Assembly: GCA_964414425.1 (NCBI GenBank)
Contig: CAYPWL010000005.1
Span: 79,754 to 143,753 of the forward strand
DNA from: GYS-P2D sp964414425
GTDB lineage: Bacteria > Bacteroidota > Bacteroidia > Chitinophagales > Saprospiraceae
DNA length: 64,000 nt
Reading direction: 5' to 3'
The number at the start of each line of letters is the position of its first letter. Within the stretch, counting starts at the first letter, position 1. Positions 60,896-64,000 of the stretch are shown here, piece by piece. The position numbers and the translations under genes were made by a program. The notes under the pieces are model-generated. The model worked only from the letters and a program-made list of their open reading frames with translations, did no database searches and was not told the origin of the DNA.

Positions 60896-62155
60896 TTAAA
60901 ATGCCGAAGTCTCGACCGTAGCTCCAATAATTCGATCATATCTGGCACCAAATGGTCGATAATACACTAAGAAGGTATAGTCATTGATCGTCTCAAAGGA
61001 GTTGCCCTCATAATGTTCATAATCAACTGTGCCATCTTGGTCCCTTGTGGCATACTGATAGTCATAAAATCCTTGTTTCAAGAGTATGTTGCCTATGTAA
61101 CTTTCGTGCTTACTGCTGTAGGTCAATTTATTTTCACCGAGGCAATTCCAATCACTAAATCCACCGATCACATATACATCTTTACTGATATCAGGATTGA
61201 GGTCACGCAGGGTAAAATGGACGTCCACATATTCTGAAGTCAAGAAATCGTTGGAATCATCAGCATTCTCAATCACAAATTTTCCATTGATATCTCTATA
61301 ATCAAATGTGGATCGGTCGTTTCTGGATCCATCAAGTTGTAAGAGTACATCTATACGATCGGGATGTCGATCTACACTATGGACGCCTGATCCAGGATAC
61401 TGAAGGCTGCGGACATCGGCAAACCGGAACTCTCGGGATGCAGGAAAAAGAAAGTAGTCTGCAGAATTAAAACTGATGTCTGCACCTCTATTAAATACAG
61501 GTTGGCGGTTCGTTATGGCATTATCCCATCTACCATTTTGTAAGATGCTTACGTATACATCACGTTGGGGATTTTGGATGCTAAAGTTTTCATTGTTGAT
61601 CGTAAACTCAAGTTGATGATGCGACTTGAGTTGGAGAGCAGATATAGATCTTCTGACAAGTGGATTGATGGTAACAAGATTTTCTACAACCATCAGGCGC
61701 CTTGTTAAGACAGGCAGATCAGTGTCATCCTCATAGACTAATAGGAGGTAGTTGCCGCTGATAATCGGATCGATATTGTCATTAGGGATCAAGAGTTCAT
61801 ATCTCGTGTAATCAGATACGGTCGTGTTAGAATAAGCCCAAGTATCAATGTCCTCATCGTTAAAACCATCGACGTACTCCAGTTCGTCCATATCGGTACG
61901 ATTCCAGTCTTTATTACAATGTATCAGCTTGTAATTGTAGGTGATATCACCACCCAATACATCATCAAAAGTGAGGATGAGCTGACCAGCTGAATTGAGG
62001 TCAAGGATAGGGTCTGAGGTGGGCAACCCCAGATGATTGAACTGTACGCTCTTGATATGAGGCATATAGACGAAGTTGTCATATCTGAAGTCGTCAGGTT
62101 GTGACCATAAGAGTTGACTCAAGAGCACAAAAAAGGGAATACACCACTTATTCAT
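60896..62155 (-). CDS. Type IX secretion system plug protein (DUF5103 family)
   Basis: 419 residues, start at ATG 62155 (MNKWCIPFFVLLSQLLWSQP) giving a clear signal peptide; upstream extension would run into the gap. Family features include YMPHIKSVQFNHLG near the mature N terminus, LILTFDDVLGGDITYNYKLI followed by HCNKDW, GNYLLLVYEDDTDLPVLTRR with MVVE, and the C-terminal IGGFSDW and GFYDYQYA. The plug protein (PlugA) binds and seals the SprA translocon when idle. It matches the T9SS cargo proteins elsewhere in the window. Single gene. Confidence 0.9.
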   Translation of the reverse strand: MNKWCIPFFVLLSQLLWSQPDDFRYDNFVYMPHIKSVQFNHLGLPTSDPILDLNSAGQLILTFDDVLGGDITYNYKLIHCNKDWNRTDMDELEYVDGFNDEDIDTWAYSNTTVSDYTRYELLIPNDNIDPIISGNYLLLVYEDDTDLPVLTRRLMVVENLVTINPLVRRSISALQLKSHHQLEFTINNENFSIQNPQRDVYVSILQNGRWDNAITNRQPVFNRGADISFNSADYFLFPASREFRFADVRSLQYPGSGVHSVDRHPDRIDVLLQLDGSRNDRSTFDYRDINGKFVIENADDSNDFLTSEYVDVHFTLRDLNPDISKDVYVIGGFSDWNCLGENKLTYSSKHESYIGNILLKQGFYDYQYATRDQDGTVDYEHYEGNSFETINDYTFLVYYRPFGARYDRIIGATVETSAF

Positions 62156-62249
62156 ACGGCTAAAATGGGCATTAACCGCATTGCAATGCAAATCTGAAGG
62201 ATGATTTATGAATAGTTTAAAAAATTGGAACATGGAGGATAGGGTCTGA

Positions 62250-62349
62250 NNNNNNNNNNNNNNNNNNNNNNNNNNNNNNNNNNNNNNNNNNNNNNNNNNN
62301 NNNNNNNNNNNNNNNNNNNNNNNNNNNNNNNNNNNNNNNNNNNNNNNNN
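62250..62349. other. Scaffold gap (100 N)
   Basis: Exactly 100 N. The left flank is single-copy; the right flank begins with the terminator and 3' region that is repeated at 63704, so the join lies at the edge of a duplication. True length unknown; another copy of the cargo gene could be missing here. Confidence 0.95.
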
Positions 62350-62649
62350 ATAAAAAAAGACCAAGCACTTTTGCCTGATCTTATTTTTTTCTTCGGTTCC
62401 CCAACCGAATACCAATTGTTTAACTAAAATTTCTTCTTTTTCTTTTGGTTGGATTAGTCAGTGATTATCACTTGTTCAGCGTGAGTCTCGGTTCCTTGAG
62501 TTATGAGGAATATGTAGCTGCCACTACTTAAGGCCTTTACATCTACAACCGTAGTGCCGCTTTCTAATACCTGCTCGATTACTACACTTCCTCCTATGTT
62601 AATTATGCTGAGTATGGCACCATCAACATCTTGATAGATGTTAGCAACA
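62350..62649. repeat. Duplicated 3' gene end and terminator, copy 1
   Basis: Sequence from ATAAAAAAAGACCAAGCAC through the stop codon region and the last 64 codons of the cargo gene closely matches 63704-64000 in the same orientation. The copies share both the terminator and the coding end; the match continues to the window edge. Confidence 0.85.
62357..62382. terminator. Terminator after the cargo gene, copy 1
   Basis: AAGACCAAGC and GCCTGATCTT form an imperfect hairpin bordered by A-run (left) and T-run (right), positioned after the minus-strand stop at 62454. It has two mispairs and is weaker than copy 2. Confidence 0.6.
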
Positions 62650-63278
62650 TTGCTGGTAGGGTTAGGTCCTATCTTCACCTCCAATACCATTTCCTCCTCT
62701 ACTGTCTTCTTCACTTCTGCTTCGAAGTTTACTAAGTCAAAGGCTCTTTTAGCGATGATTTCGTCAGCATTTACCCATTCTGCTACTTCGACAAATGCCG
62801 TGGCGAATTCTGCTGTCTTAGCTTCGTGAGCCCATACGATTTGCGCAGTTCGGCTGTCGTCGATGATTTTGAATGTTGCGGTATGTACTGTAGTCCACTC
62901 AGTGGTGATGTCTACGCCTCCTTGCCGGCTGTCATCAAGCTGTACACTCATGTTGATGAATCCCATGTGATCTTCAAATGGAAGCACACCGAGTTGGACA
63001 TCTTGCCCATCTGTGAACATCTGCTCAATGGCAGGGCTGCTGTACTTAGCTTCAGGTAGTTGGCTGGTCACATCGAGTAGTTCTAGAGCGGCATGGTCAT
63101 AATATGCTCTGATGCTGTGACTTGCTAAGTTAAAATCGTAGTCAGTTGCTTTAATATCAATATCTATGAATAAGAGATCTCCCTCAATTCTATTTTCTGT
63201 GAATCTTAATTCGACATCGTGGCCGAATGTTGTCCCTGAAACAAGGATAGCGAGGATTAGGGTGATTAAATTTTTCAT
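62454..63278 (-). CDS. T9SS cargo protein with beta-rich domain shared with the 467-1969 gene
   Basis: 274 residues, start at ATG 63278 (MKNLITLILAILVSGTTFGH), which opens a signal peptide; the frame extends to 63362 without one. One domain (about residues 20-195) resembles the two domains of 467-1969: SIRAYYDHAALELLD, SQLPEAKYSSPAI, GFINMSVQLDD, EWTTVHTATFKI and VWAHEAKTAEFATAFVEVAE. Then a sorting domain of type A starts KIGPNPTSNVANIYQ and ends with GSYIFLITQGTETHAEQVII. Duplicated downstream at 63806-64000. Function unknown; extracellular or surface-attached. Confidence 0.82.
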   Translation of the reverse strand: MKNLITLILAILVSGTTFGHDVELRFTENRIEGDLLFIDIDIKATDYDFNLASHSIRAYYDHAALELLDVTSQLPEAKYSSPAIEQMFTDGQDVQLGVLPFEDHMGFINMSVQLDDSRQGGVDITTEWTTVHTATFKIIDDSRTAQIVWAHEAKTAEFATAFVEVAEWVNADEIIAKRAFDLVNFEAEVKKTVEEEMVLEVKIGPNPTSNVANIYQDVDGAILSIINIGGSVVIEQVLESGTTVVDVKALSSGSYIFLITQGTETHAEQVIITD

Positions 63279-63710
63279 TTCGTTTACTCTTAAGAAAAAG
63301 GTTTGTAAAAGGTTATGATCTTGAGACGTAGAGCTTTCGTAATAGGTACACTCTCTTAACACTATAAGTGTGTATTTGACAACTGGATTGCACTAATGAA
63401 ACAAATAAATAATTTTGAGGCAGCCGGTTGATAAGTAAGCGACAGTTTAATCTGAGGTGAGTGCTGTGGTATTACTATTTATATAGCTCTATATGTGGTA
63501 GCGCTGTAGTGTATTTGTAGATTATTGAGCAGATATTCTTTCTATTCATATATTTTCATCTCAACTTTTGGGACCTTCAATAATGGCGCCACCACGATAT
63601 AATCCAAAACGATGTCGACACTCATTGAGAGGTTGATCTCAGTTAATCTGCGATTATGTGAGTAGAGTTCTCCTCTCGTGTAATTGAAAAAAGACGGGAC
63701 ACTATAAAAA

Positions 63711-63736
63711 AAGACCAAGCACATTTGCCTGGTCTT
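63711..63736. terminator. Terminator after the cargo gene, copy 2
   Basis: AAGACCAAGC (63711-63720) pairs with GCCTGGTCTT (63727-63736) with one mispair and loop ACATTT; A-run on the left, T-run on the right. It closes the partial minus-strand gene that begins beyond the window. The rest of the 527-bp spacer 63279-63805 holds no supported gene; the half nearest 63278 must contain that gene's promoter, which I could not identify. Confidence 0.7.
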
Positions 63737-63805
63737 ATTTTTTCTTCGGTTCCCCAACCGAGTACTAATTGTAAACGAAATTTCCTCTTTGTCTTTTGGT
63801 TTGAC

Positions 63806-64000
63806 TTAGTCAGTGATAACCACTTGCTCAGCGTGACTTTCAGTTCCTTGTGTAACAAGGAATATGTAACTCCCACTGCTTAATGCTTCTACATCTACAA
63901 TTGTCGTGCCTTTTTCTAATGATCGCTCAATTACTACACTTCCACGCATGTTAATTACGCTTAATAAAGCGCCATCTACATCTTGATAGATGTTAGCAAC
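63806..64000 (-). CDS. T9SS cargo protein, C-terminal part only (runs off window)
   Basis: The last 64 codons plus TAA of a second cargo gene; the frame is open to base 64000 and no start is in the window. Translated segment starts VANIYQDVDGALLSVINMRG and ends SHAEQVVITD. By eye about 52 of 64 residues match the end of the protein at 62454-63278, in the same orientation, so this is a recent tandem paralogue. It is the type A sorting domain. Confidence 0.85.
   Translation of the reverse strand, partial: VANIYQDVDGALLSVINMRGSVVIERSLEKGTTIVDVEALSSGSYIFLVTQGTESHAEQVVITD

Noticed and set aside
63542..63876. Minus-strand open frames with basic peptide across the terminator copy 2
   Set aside because: They read through the hairpin and T-runs and into the out-of-frame end of the partial cargo gene; a similar frame crosses terminator copy 1.
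1..64000. CRISPR arrays, tRNA and rRNA genes, prophage or IS transposases
   Set aside because: Looked for evenly spaced direct repeats, T-loop-like GGTTC-AA motifs and transposase or integrase proteins; none could be supported by eye. A tRNAscan or Infernal run would settle the RNA genes.

Overview
The window looks like a draft (scaffolded) chromosome segment from a Bacteroidota member, most likely of the Saprospirales/Saprospiraceae type. Supporting signs are a type IX secretion (T9SS) plug protein, proteins ending in YPNP-type T9SS sorting domains, a gliding-type SPNNDG C-terminal domain, DUF5777, a LytS/LytTR two-component pair and the split transhydrogenase PntAA/PntAB/PntB. Base composition is moderate and genes are densely packed on both strands. 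No tRNA, rRNA, CRISPR array, prophage or intact IS element was seen. Two runs of exactly 100 N mark scaffold joins.

Layout. 0-4.7 kb: end of recX, then two large secreted proteins with internal repeats. 4.7-9.5 kb: a bacilliredoxin, a DUF5777 barrel plus dihaem cytochrome c pair, and a cytoplasmic-type molybdopterin oxidoreductase. 9.6-17.4 kb: gamma carbonic anhydrase, TraB-like lipoprotein, RlmB, a DUF349-like coiled-coil protein, Asd, a lamin-tail surface protein, an ElaA-like acetyltransferase and Pcm. 17.4-18.7 kb: a repeat cluster (double-hairpin terminator-like element in three copies, a long palindromic element, scaffold gap). 18.7-24.8 kb: M14 peptidase, lipoprotein, TadA, GuaB, alkyladenine DNA glycosylase. 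24.8-32.3 kb: the main accessory locus, a tightly overlapped minus-strand run (ALDH, DUF3604, alpha/beta hydrolase, haloalkane-dehalogenase-like hydrolase, DUF1330) behind a TetR regulator, with a divergent sterol-desaturase-family protein fused to a double CDGSH iron-sulfur tail. 32.5-44.8 kb: RecQ, pntAA-pntAB-pntB, gltB-gltD, frr. 44.9-46.9 kb: two toxin-antitoxin modules (HigBA and YefM-YoeB) around a cold-shock gene. 47-56.9 kb: LpxH, an atypical SDR, Prs, M19 dipeptidase, EamA transporter, tryptophanase, a DUF2064 protein, and a lipoprotein-histidine kinase-LytTR regulator set. 56.9-64 kb: aldo/keto reductase, an efflux adaptor plus TolC pair without a pump, the T9SS plug protein, and a tandemly duplicated T9SS cargo gene running off the window.

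How the parts fit. Transhydrogenase plus NADPH-glutamate synthase form a plausible NADPH/nitrogen-assimilation neighbourhood. The 25-32 kb locus reads as an inducible oxidation/hydrolysis pathway for a hydrophobic, possibly halogenated or ester-containing substrate. The large exported proteins at both ends share an unassigned beta-rich domain and would depend on the T9SS to which the plug protein belongs.
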